From contig JBDREF010000411.1 in NCBI GenBank assembly GCA_043820045.1, positions 1 through 8,311 on the forward strand: a DNA stretch of 8,311 nt, given 5' to 3'. Below the pieces are notes generated by a model. That model was not told where the DNA came from and searched no databases. It saw only the letters and a program-made list of their open reading frames with translations. Source of the stretch: JBDREF01 sp043820045 (GTDB lineage: Bacteria; Planctomycetota; Phycisphaerae; Sedimentisphaerales; Anaerobacaceae). The position numbers and the translations under genes were made by a program. Shown in pieces: positions 1 to 6,083 of the stretch (position 1 is its first letter; every line of letters starts with the position of its first letter).

Positions 1-212
1 TTCGACCAGACGCTCTTCGGCGCTGTCCCAGCGTTCATGCCTGTCTGCTCCATAACAGATTTCTTGAGTTCTTCCAGCTCCTTGTCAAGTTTCTCAATTC
101 TCTTCTGCAAATCGGTGTTTTCTCTGGCCAGGTCGCTGCTACCTGCCGAGCGGGAAATGCCCGCCAGAGCCGCAACCAGCACTATGCTGAGCAAGTACAC
201 TGCATTTCTCAT
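1..212 (-). CDS. Exported coiled-coil protein, N-terminal part (cut by window edge)
   Basis: The minus strand is open from an ATG at 212 to the window edge, giving 70 codons plus two bases. A good ribosome binding site (AAAGGAG, complement of about 219-225) lies 6 nt before the ATG. Residues 1-23 look like a signal peptide: Arg2, then a hydrophobic core around residues 5-18 and small residues (SAGSS) near a likely cleavage point. Residues 28-53 form a textbook coiled coil: L28, L35, L42 and L49 are spaced by seven and interleave with I39, L46 and V53, with charged K/E/D/R between. The protein is therefore probably secreted or in the outer envelope. Short N-terminal coiled coils before a WS-containing stretch (KSVWS, 66-70) occur in some outer-membrane porin-like proteins, but too little is visible to name a family. 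It has its own promoter and is probably not part of the folate operon. Confidence 0.72.
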   Translation of the reverse strand, partial: MRNAVYLLSIVLVAALAGISRSAGSSDLARENTDLQKRIEKLDKELEELKKSVMEQTGMNAGTAPKSVWS

Positions 213-577
213 TCTGAACTCCTTTTACTACCGGTTCCTTTTGTTTCCGGCGTCTGGATATTCGCCCTTGACAAAACAACGTGTTTTGCCGTCTTTTTAC
301 TTCTGTCCGCGGGATTAGCTGCTGCTAACTTATCCTGCCTCCGCACTGCCTGTGCTGCACTGCAACTCGACACCTCACCCCATGCTGCTGGAACAGTCTC
401 AAAAACGAGAATTATACGCTACAGGCGCAGGCCGTCAAGAAGCACTGGCGAAAATTGCAGATTTTTTTTGAATATTAGCGGTTTACGGCTGCTTTTTGCG
501 CCGTCCGCCTCGCACCACCCCGAATTATGCCGGCAAGGCCCGACCTGCATACAGATTTGGCGAAAAGCCGTGCCGCC
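213..577. other. Intergenic region with promoter and long leader, no gene
   Basis: No convincing gene was found on either strand. Positions 213-405 would be the untranslated leader of the minus-strand exported protein. The leader contains small inverted repeats: TTAGC at 315-319 with GCTAA at 324-328, and CAAAACA at 272-278 with TGTTTTG at 282-288. GCACTGC is also repeated directly at 343-349 and 357-363. I could not match the leader to a known riboswitch. Between the folD stop and the promoter (439-577) there is an A/T tract at 461-469, but no GC-rich hairpin followed by a U-tract in the folD direction. No intrinsic terminator for folD is apparent. Confidence 0.55.
411..438 (-). promoter_or_regulatory. 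Predicted sigma70-type promoter for the exported-protein gene
   Basis: Read on the minus strand, TTGACG (433-438) is followed after 16 bp by a perfect TATAAT (411-416). This is five of six -35 matches and six of six -10 matches, in an AT-rich pocket of otherwise GC-rich DNA. Transcription would begin near 404 and leave a leader of about 190 nt before the ATG at 212. The assignment rests on sequence only. Confidence 0.6.
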
Positions 578-1471
578 TCAGCCGATATCGAGTCCGGCTG
601 CTCGTTTGGCGGATTCCACCGTGTTGTAAAGCAACATGGTTATTGTCATAGGGCCGACACCGCCCGGCACAGGCGTAATGAGCGAAGCCTTCTCCTTGAC
701 CGCCTCAAAATCCACGTCGCCGACCAGGCGATAGCCGGTCTTCTTTGTCGCATCCTCAACGCGATTGACCCCTACGTCGATTACAACGGCGCCGTCTTTG
801 ACCATATCAGCGGTAACGGTATTGGGCCGGCCCGCAGCCGCAATGACAATATCCGCACGTTTTACATGCGATGCGAGGTCTCTGGTGCGGGTATGGCAGA
901 CGGTCACAGTGGCATTGCCCATGTCATTTTTCTGGATAAGCATGTTCGCCAGCGGCTTGCCCACTATGTTGCTGCGCCCGACGATTGCCACCTCAGCTCC
1001 TTTGATGGTTACTCCGCTACGGATCAGAAGCTGGATAACTCCGTGCGGCGTGCAAGGCAGAAACGCCTTCTCACCCACGACCATTTTGCCCACATTCATA
1101 GGATGAAATCCGTCGACATCCTTGGCTGGGTCAATTGCGAGAAGCACTTCGGATTCGTTGAGGCCGTCTGGCAAAGGCAACTGAACCAGAATGCCGTTGA
1201 TTTTCGGGTCCTTGTTCATTTTTTCGACCAGCGCCATCAACTCCTTCTGCGAAATCTTGGCGTCCAGGCGATTATCGTCGGAGTAAATCCCAATATCTTC
1301 ACAGGCACGCTCTTTAGCCGTAACGTAGGATTTCGAAGCCGGATCCTCGCCCACCAGGATAACACCCAGCCCCGGTACAATACCCTGTTCTTTCAGTTTG
1401 GCCACTTCCGCCTTCAGTTCCGCCCGCATATCCGCGGCCACTTGCTTTCCGTCAATAATCTGTGCCGTCAT
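578..1471 (-). CDS. folD: Bifunctional methylene-THF dehydrogenase / methenyl-THF cyclohydrolase FolD
   Basis: A 297-residue cytoplasmic enzyme of normal FolD length. It interconverts 10-formyl-, 5,10-methenyl- and 5,10-methylene-THF, using NADP(H) in most bacteria. Hallmarks in order: catalytic Tyr49 and Lys53 in SYVTAKERACEDIG (48-61); the GILVQLPLP substrate-site motif (93-101); the DVDGFHP motif with Asp119 (119-125); PCTPHGV (139-145); the Rossmann nucleotide-binding motif VGRSNIVGKP (164-173); and the C-terminal TPVPGGVGPMT signature (266-276). The key residues are all present, so both activities are expected. The ATG at 1471 is supported by GGGAG (complement of 1478-1482), 6 nt upstream. 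It lies 76 bp downstream of fhs on the same strand, with no promoter of comparable quality seen in between, so the two are probably cotranscribed. FolD takes the Fhs product on to methylene-THF. NAD versus NADP preference cannot be read from the sequence. Confidence 0.97.
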   Translation of the reverse strand: MTAQIIDGKQVAADMRAELKAEVAKLKEQGIVPGLGVILVGEDPASKSYVTAKERACEDIGIYSDDNRLDAKISQKELMALVEKMNKDPKINGILVQLPLPDGLNESEVLLAIDPAKDVDGFHPMNVGKMVVGEKAFLPCTPHGVIQLLIRSGVTIKGAEVAIVGRSNIVGKPLANMLIQKNDMGNATVTVCHTRTRDLASHVKRADIVIAAAGRPNTVTADMVKDGAVVIDVGVNRVEDATKKTGYRLVGDVDFEAVKEKASLITPVPGGVGPMTITMLLYNTVESAKRAAGLDIG

Positions 1472-1492
1472 CTGTTACTCCCGTTAATGAGT

Positions 1493-1545
1493 GCATAAGG
1501 CATAGGCATATAAGCCTTATGCTCTTATACTCCTGTGCTCCTATG
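1493..1545 (-). repeat. fhs-folD spacer: 8-bp imperfect tandem repeat overlapping a hairpin
   Basis: On the transcribed (minus) strand, four adjoining 8-mers follow a YAYARGAG-like pattern: CATAGGAG (1538-1545), CACAGGAG (1530-1537), TATAAGAG (1522-1529) and CATAAGGC (1514-1521). The last unit overlaps a perfect 9-bp inverted repeat, GCATAAGGC at 1493-1501 with GCCTTATGC at 1514-1522, separated by a 12-nt loop. No U-tract follows, so it does not look like an intrinsic terminator. It could be an mRNA-stability hairpin between the cistrons, or a chance simple-sequence expansion. Confidence 0.55.
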
Positions 1546-1547
1546 TT

Positions 1548-3311
1548 TTAGAACAGGCCCTGTACTTTTCCCGTCTTCACATCCACATCGATATTGCGAA
1601 AAGCAGGATTCGAGCCCGTGCCGGGCATTAATTTTATCGCACCGGCAACCGGCACGATGAAGCCCGCACCCTTGTAAACCATGATATCGCGAATCGGCAG
1701 CTCCCAGCCTTTGGGTCTGTTCTTGAGATCGGGGTCGTGCGAGAGGCTCAGATGAGTCTTGACCATACAGGTCCCGAGCTTGCTGGCCATCGGATCGGCC
1801 TCGAAAGCCTTTGCTTTCTCCAGCGCCTCATCGCTATAAGTCACTCCGTCAGCCCCGTAAACTTCCGTTGCGATAAGCTCGATTCGCTTTCGCAGCGGCG
1901 TCTTGAGGTCGTAAAGGAACTTGAAATTGTTCTTTTCTTCACACGCCTGGATGACAGCCTCGGCAAGCTCGATTGCCCCGTCGCCGCCTTTGAGCCAGTG
2001 CTCCGAAACAGCAGCCAATGCGCCGTTCTGCTCGGCTACCTTGCGCACAAGTGCTATTTCCGCCTTGGTATCGGTGTAGAAGCTGTTTATGCAAACAACC
2101 GGCCTTACGCCGCTCTTCTTGACCGTCTCGATATGCGCCCGAAGGTTCTCACAGCCTTTCTCGACCAATTCGAGGTTTTCCTTGATGTATTCCTCCGCCA
2201 GAGGCAACCCCGGCTTAACCGTCGGCCCGCCGCCGTGCATCTTCAGGGCGCGGATCGTCGCAACGATAACGACGGCATTCGGTGTAATCCCCGATAAGCG
2301 GCATTTCAGGTTCCAGAACTTCTCAAAGCCGATATCGGCCCCGAAACCACTTTCCGTAACGTGATAGTCGGCCAGTTTAACGCCGAGCCTATCGGCAATA
2401 ATCGAACTTTGCCCGATGGCAATATTCGCGAACGGGCCGGCATGTACAAATACAGGCTGGCCCTCAATTGTCTGAAGCAAATTCGGATTGATTGCATCGA
2501 CCATCCATGCCGTCATGGCGCCGTCAACTTCCAGGTCGGCGGTAGTAACCTCTTTGCCCTTCTTGTCATACGCCACAACGATCTTGCTCATGCGCTCGCG
2601 CATATCTTTGAGGTCTTTGGCGACAGCCAGAATCGCCATAACCTCGCTGGAGACGGTTATGGCAAATCCCGACTCCATCTCATACCCGTCCATCTTCTCG
2701 CCCTTGCCGATGGTTATGTTGCGAAGGGCCTGGGCGCAAAAATCCATGACCCACTTCATCTGGACCCGGTTAGAATCGATATCGAGACGTTTGAGCCCCC
2801 TCTTGGCCAGCATCGCGTCGTCGTAATTCCTCTCATGCTGCATGCGCGAGGTCAGCGCCACCATGGCCAGATTGTGCGCATTGGTTATGCAATCGATATC
2901 GCCCGTAAGCCTGATGGAAAAAGGCGTCAATGGGATACATTGCGCCAGTCCGCCGCCGGCCGCGGAACCTTTGATGTTGAACGTGGGCCCCCCGCTTGGC
3001 TGCCGTATCGCCCCAACCACGCGTTTGCCAAGTTTGCCCAGACCTTCTACGAGCCCCATACTTGTGGTAGTCTTGCCCTCGCCCAGGGGCGTCGGCGTGA
3101 TGGCGGTAACATCGATATACTTTGCATCCGGTTTGCCCGCGAGCCGGTCAAGCGCTTTCATATAATCGACTTTGCCAAGCATGCGCCCCATGGGCAACAA
3201 TTCATCCGGCTCAAGCCCCATCTCTTCGGCTAATTGGCCAATCGGTTTCATCCCCTCCTCGGCAGCTTCGGCGATCTGCCAATCCTTCATCTTTGTTGGA
3301 TCGAGCTTCAT
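1548..3311 (-). CDS. fhs: Formate-tetrahydrofolate ligase
   Basis: A 587-residue cytoplasmic enzyme that joins formate to THF with ATP hydrolysis to give 10-formyl-THF. It is the entry step of the Wood-Ljungdahl methyl branch when formate comes from CO2, and runs in reverse to yield ATP during C1 oxidation. The ATP-binding P-loop is ITPTPLGEGKTTT (71-83). The family signature region follows: RQPSGGPTFNIKG (103-115), AAGGG (117-121) and TGDID...NAHN (136-147). The VTESGFGADIGFEK block and the C-terminal PGTG...P stretch are also present. The protein is somewhat longer than the roughly 555-residue clostridial enzymes and has Gln104 where many have Glu (REPS). From memory, this long RQPS form recurs in Desulfobacterota- and Planctomycetota-type sequences. 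The ATG at 3311 is preceded by GGAG (complement of 3319-3322), 7 nt upstream. It is the first gene of the fhs-folD unit and is divergent from the formate dehydrogenase genes that would supply or consume its formate. Confidence 0.97.
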   Translation of the reverse strand: MKLDPTKMKDWQIAEAAEEGMKPIGQLAEEMGLEPDELLPMGRMLGKVDYMKALDRLAGKPDAKYIDVTAITPTPLGEGKTTTSMGLVEGLGKLGKRVVGAIRQPSGGPTFNIKGSAAGGGLAQCIPLTPFSIRLTGDIDCITNAHNLAMVALTSRMQHERNYDDAMLAKRGLKRLDIDSNRVQMKWVMDFCAQALRNITIGKGEKMDGYEMESGFAITVSSEVMAILAVAKDLKDMRERMSKIVVAYDKKGKEVTTADLEVDGAMTAWMVDAINPNLLQTIEGQPVFVHAGPFANIAIGQSSIIADRLGVKLADYHVTESGFGADIGFEKFWNLKCRLSGITPNAVVIVATIRALKMHGGGPTVKPGLPLAEEYIKENLELVEKGCENLRAHIETVKKSGVRPVVCINSFYTDTKAEIALVRKVAEQNGALAAVSEHWLKGGDGAIELAEAVIQACEEKNNFKFLYDLKTPLRKRIELIATEVYGADGVTYSDEALEKAKAFEADPMASKLGTCMVKTHLSLSHDPDLKNRPKGWELPIRDIMVYKGAGFIVPVAGAIKLMPGTGSNPAFRNIDVDVKTGKVQGLF

Positions 3312-3353
3312 GTCATATCTCCATCTTCTCTGTTCTGTACAGTGTGTCCTATG

Positions 3354-3399
3354 TCCCCAAAACGGGGAGGACCTGAAAATAACGGGGTCACGGCCCGTG
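3354..3399 (-). other. Structured leader of fhs: repeats and small hairpins
   Basis: These lie in the predicted leader (about 123 nt) of fhs. TCCCC (3354-3358) can pair with GGGGA (3364-3368). CACGG (3389-3393) and CCGTG (3395-3399) form a near-perfect palindrome. AACGGGG occurs directly twice, at 3361-3367 and 3381-3387, exactly 20 bp apart. I do not recognise a known riboswitch here. The pattern is compatible with an operator or RNA element, but also with chance. Confidence 0.3.
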
Positions 3400-3440
3400 C
3401 TCGCAACTTCGCGTTCTGCCGCGATGCTCTTGCGGGCGTC

Positions 3441-3469
3441 ATTATATAGGGACTATCGAAGTATGTCCA
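3441..3469 (-). promoter_or_regulatory. fhs: Predicted sigma70-type promoter of fhs-folD
   Basis: On the minus strand TGGACA (3464-3469) precedes a perfect TATAAT (3441-3446) with a 17-bp spacer: five of six matches at -35 and six of six at -10. Transcription would start near 3434, about 123 nt ahead of the fhs ATG. Its -35 lies 110 bp from the -35 of the divergent formate dehydrogenase promoter, so regulators bound between them could control both. Confidence 0.6.
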
Positions 3470-3536
3470 AGAACAGATTGGGTTTTTTGCATTATTTTGT
3501 TTCTCCTCGCCGGCGCTGCAATGGGACGTGTCAAGC

Positions 3537-3562
3537 TCGGGAAAAAGGCCAAATATTCCCGA
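3537..3562. promoter_or_regulatory. Inverted repeat between divergent promoters, candidate operator
   Basis: TCGGGAA (3537-3543) is repeated in inverted form as TTCCCGA (3556-3562) with a 12-bp gap. The half-site centres are 19 bp apart, close to two helical turns, as expected for a dimeric DNA-binding protein. The repeat ends 17 bp upstream of the -35 of the formate dehydrogenase promoter, a typical activator position. No regulator gene is visible, so the role is inferred. Confidence 0.35.
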
Positions 3563-3579
3563 AAACTTGCGGCCGACCG

Positions 3580-3608
3580 TTGCTGGCAAACGAATTAGGC
3601 GTTATAAT
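3580..3608 (+). promoter_or_regulatory. Predicted sigma70-type promoter of the formate dehydrogenase operon
   Basis: TTGCTG (3580-3585) and a perfect TATAAT (3603-3608) are separated by 17 bp. The -10 is consensus; the -35 keeps the TTG core but deviates in its second half, which would suit activator-dependent expression. The start would be near 3615, leaving about 53 nt before the ATG at 3668. It is the only good promoter seen before the three genes. Confidence 0.6.
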
Positions 3609-3667
3609 CTTGCAACATCTGAAATTCGGCTGTGCTTTTAGGCAAATTGTGTTCCGGGTGGCAGCAG

Positions 3668-4147
3668 ATGCAATGCAAAGACGACGTATCGTTGGATAAG
3701 ACTGCGGCACTGAAAATATGCGAGTCGATGGGACAGATAACATCGGACAGCCTGATCCCCATCCTCCAGAAGATACAGGATGCTTACGGTTATCTGCCCG
3801 CGGAGATCCTGCTGGAGGTGAGCAAACGCACCGGCCTTCCCATAAGCCGAATGTACGGAGTGGCCACTTTTTACGAGCAATTCCATCTCGAACCTCGGGG
3901 ACGTCATACGGTCAAGTGCTGCCGAGGTACGGCGTGCCATGTAAAGGGAGGACGCGAAATAGCTGGAGCCATAGAACGCGAACTCGGCGTCGAAGAGGGA
4001 GAAACGACCGAAGATATGCGATTTACCTTCGAGACGGTCGCGTGTCTGGGAACATGCTTTTTGGCTCCCGTAGTGATGATCAATAACGACTACTTCGGCA
4101 ACGTTTCTGCAAGCAGGATAAAGACGATTATCAAGAGGTACGAATAA
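3668..4147 (+). CDS. nuoE: NuoE/HydC-like [2Fe-2S] subunit of NAD-linked formate dehydrogenase
   Basis: A 159-residue thioredoxin-fold ferredoxin of the 24-kDa complex I subunit family (NuoE, HydC, HndA, FdsG; the symbol is family-level). After a helical region with IQDAYGYLP (36-44) and SRMYGVATFYEQF (60-72), it carries the four-cysteine [2Fe-2S] site: Cys85 and Cys90 in CRGTAC, and Cys126 and Cys130 in CLGTC, followed by APVVMIN. An additional Cys84 precedes the first ligand. In related complexes this cluster sits beside the flavin subunit and takes part in electron transfer with NAD(H). The start is uncertain: the frame is open to a GTG at 3632 (171 residues) with no Shine-Dalgarno, only about 17 nt from the predicted transcription start. 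The ATG at 3668 has a weak GGGTGG upstream and fits family length better. Only 5 bp separate its stop from the next gene, indicating translational coupling. Confidence 0.9.
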   Translation: MQCKDDVSLDKTAALKICESMGQITSDSLIPILQKIQDAYGYLPAEILLEVSKRTGLPISRMYGVATFYEQFHLEPRGRHTVKCCRGTACHVKGGREIAGAIERELGVEEGETTEDMRFTFETVACLGTCFLAPVVMINNDYFGNVSASRIKTIIKRYE

Positions 4148-4152
4148 GGTAA

Positions 4153-6060
4153 ATGGGCGTGCAGACGATTAACTCCCCCAAAGAACTAAAAGAGATAGCC
4201 CGACAGGTGCAGAAGGCGCGTCGGAACTACCGATGTCGCGTCCTGATCTGCATGACGGGCTGCCGGGCGCTTGGCGCCGCAGATGTGGCAGCGGCGTTCA
4301 GAGAGAAACTCACCGCCGCCAGGCTCGATAAGGAAATCGAGGTTGTAGAGACCGGCTGCATCGGGTTATGTGCACGGGCGCCGGTAATGCTCATCGAGCC
4401 GTACGAGTATCTCTACGGCGGCGTAAAACCGCAGGATGTGGACGAGATAATCGAAAAGACGATTCGCAACGGCCGGCCCGTTGAGTCGCTCTGCTCCGTT
4501 GAAGACGGCAAGACTCTGCCCGAAATCAGAGATGTAGGCTTTTACAAAGAGCAGCAGAAAGTCGTGCTGGAAAACTGCGGCAGGATCAACCCCAAAAACA
4601 TCGAAGACGCCATCATTCGTGGATGCTATGAGGCGGCGTCAAAAGCCTTGTGCACCATGACGCCGAAAGAGGTTATCGAAGAGGTCACCAATTCTGGCCT
4701 CAGAGGCCGTGGCGGCGCGGGCTTCCCCACGGGTGTAAAGTGGCGTTTCTGCCGCGAAGCTCCCGGCGATGAGAAGTACTTGATTTGCAACGCCGACGAG
4801 GGCGACCCCGGCGCATTCATGGATAGAGCGCTCAAGGAAGGCGACCCTCACAGGGTCATCGAGGGAATGATAATCGCCGCCTATGCCATCGGGGCCTCGC
4901 ATGGTTTCGTCTATGTGCGAGCGGAGTATCCCATCGCCGTCGAGCATATTGGCATCGCACTCGACCAGACGCGGAAAGCAGGTCTGCTCGGCAAAAACAT
5001 ACTCGGCTCCGGATTCGATTTCGACATAGAAGTACGTATCGGAGCGGGCGCATTTGTCTGCGGCGAAGAGACGGCGCTTATCGCTTCGCTCGAAGGCAAA
5101 CGCGGCATGCCCCGGCCAAGGCCGCCCTTCCCGGCTCAGAGCGGGTATCACGGCAAGCCCACTAATATCAACAACGTGGAGACCTTTGCCAACGTGCCGC
5201 TTGTCATAAACAAAGGTGCGAAATGGTACTCGTCCATCGGGACCGAAGGCGGCAAGGGGACAAAGATATTCGCACTCGCCGGCAAAGTAAAAAATACCGG
5301 CCTGGTCGAGGTGCCGATGGGCGCGACTCTGCGCCAGATAGTGTTCGAAATCGGCGGTGGAATTCCCGGAGACCGCAAGTTCAAGGCCGCACAGATGGGC
5401 GGGCCTTCCGGCGGATGTGTCCCTGTGCAGTTCCTCGATCTCGGCATCGATTATGATTCCGTCAAGGACATCGGCGCAATCATGGGCTCCGGCGGGCTCA
5501 TCGTCATGGACGAGGATACGTGCATGGTAGATGTCGCTCGGTATTTCCTGCAATTCGTCCAAAGCGAATCCTGTGGCAAGTGCACGCCCTGCCGCGTTGG
5601 CACAAAAGAAATGCTGGACATTCTCGACGCCATTTGCGAGGGCAGAGCAGCGACCGAGTGTCTGAACAGACTGGAGCGATTGGCCGATCATGTCGGCAAA
5701 GCGTCTCTTTGCGGTCTGGGCCAGACTGCGCCGAATCCCGTAATGACCACGCTGCGGTACTTCAGAAACGAATACGAAGACCACATTGAGAAGAACCAGT
5801 GCCCGGCGTTTGTTTGCGCGCCGATGATCGGCTTCCACATCGATCCCGAGAGATGCACCGGCTGCGGCTCCTGCGCGAGGGTCTGCCCCGTCGAGGCGAT
5901 AGCGGGCGAGAAGAAGAAGACCCACGTCATCGATCGGGAACTCTGCATCCGCTGTGGTGCGTGCCTTAGTGCTTGTCCGGCGCGTTTTGCCGCGGTTTAT
6001 CGCCGCAGCGGTGAGCTTACCAGGTACGAGAAGCGTAAAGAGCCGAAGAGTAAAAACTGA
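4153..6060 (+). CDS. nuoF: NuoF/HydB-like NADH:flavin iron-sulfur subunit of formate dehydrogenase
   Basis: A 635-residue cytoplasmic protein, the NAD(H)- and FMN-binding subunit (family NuoF, HydB, HndC, FdsB; the symbol is family-level). Domain order: a thioredoxin-like [2Fe-2S] domain with Cys33/Cys37 and Cys69/Cys73; the FMN/NADH core with GLRGRGGAGFPTGVKW (182-197), NADEGDPGAFMDR (213-225) and GAGAFVCGEETA (297-308); the N3-type [4Fe-4S] site ESCGKCTPCRVGT (Cys474, Cys477, Cys480) with Cys520; and a C-terminal ferredoxin domain with two CxxCxxCxxxC motifs (Cys568-578 and Cys598-608). Cys457, His544, Cys550 and Cys555 fall where HydB proteins have a structural zinc site, as I recall it. 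The C-terminal domain separates it from plain NuoF and points to the HydB-type, potentially electron-bifurcating group. AAGG at 4146-4149 is only 3 nt from this ATG, so a GTG at 4159 is an alternative start. Confidence 0.95.
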   Translation: MGVQTINSPKELKEIARQVQKARRNYRCRVLICMTGCRALGAADVAAAFREKLTAARLDKEIEVVETGCIGLCARAPVMLIEPYEYLYGGVKPQDVDEIIEKTIRNGRPVESLCSVEDGKTLPEIRDVGFYKEQQKVVLENCGRINPKNIEDAIIRGCYEAASKALCTMTPKEVIEEVTNSGLRGRGGAGFPTGVKWRFCREAPGDEKYLICNADEGDPGAFMDRALKEGDPHRVIEGMIIAAYAIGASHGFVYVRAEYPIAVEHIGIALDQTRKAGLLGKNILGSGFDFDIEVRIGAGAFVCGEETALIASLEGKRGMPRPRPPFPAQSGYHGKPTNINNVETFANVPLVINKGAKWYSSIGTEGGKGTKIFALAGKVKNTGLVEVPMGATLRQIVFEIGGGIPGDRKFKAAQMGGPSGGCVPVQFLDLGIDYDSVKDIGAIMGSGGLIVMDEDTCMVDVARYFLQFVQSESCGKCTPCRVGTKEMLDILDAICEGRAATECLNRLERLADHVGKASLCGLGQTAPNPVMTTLRYFRNEYEDHIEKNQCPAFVCAPMIGFHIDPERCTGCGSCARVCPVEAIAGEKKKTHVIDRELCIRCGACLSACPARFAAVYRRSGELTRYEKRKEPKSKN

Positions 6061-6068
6061 CAGATAAA

Positions 6069-6072
6069 GAGG
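6069..6072 (+). promoter_or_regulatory. Ribosome binding site supporting a GTG start for the catalytic subunit
   Basis: GAGG, within AAGAGGAA, lies 11 nt before GTG at 6084. An in-frame TTG at 6075 would give an N-terminus of LAEVKLTIDG, but it is only 2 nt from this site and so is less likely. No ATG fits the N-terminus of the ferredoxin domain. Confidence 0.55.
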
Positions 6073-6083
6073 AATTGGCTGAA

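Noticed and set aside
37..318. Plus-strand open frame of 93 codons
   Set aside because: It is low-complexity and serine/leucine-rich, and lies antisense to the coiled-coil protein at 1-212, which has a strong ribosome binding site and a signal peptide.
451..470. AAAAT / ATTTT hairpin with a T-tract as a terminator
   Set aside because: The stem is only 5 bp and all A/T, and the T-tract is on the plus strand, where no gene ends. It cannot terminate folD, which is on the minus strand.
486..503. CGGC-T-GC / GC-GCCG hairpin downstream of folD as an intrinsic terminator
   Set aside because: On the minus strand the hairpin is not followed by a run of U residues, and the stem has a bulge.
527..1498. 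Plus-strand open frame of 323 codons
   Set aside because: It is antisense to folD, which has all its family motifs. The plus-strand translation shows no recognisable domain.
2361..3233. Plus-strand open frame of 290 codons
   Set aside because: It is a shadow of fhs on the opposite strand, caused by GC-biased third positions.
3314..3325. Tiny upstream frame (ATG GAG ATA TGA) overlapping the fhs ribosome binding site
   Set aside because: It is three codons long, lies inside the Shine-Dalgarno region and has no ribosome binding site of its own. It is most likely coincidental.
3308..3589. Minus-strand open frame of 93 codons in the divergent control region
   Set aside because: It spans both predicted -10/-35 sites of the fhs promoter and overlaps the fhs start, with no ribosome binding site or recognisable domain. 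It looks like chance.
4639..5925. Minus-strand open frame of 428 codons
   Set aside because: It is antisense to the flavin subunit, which is fully conserved across this span. The translation has no family features.
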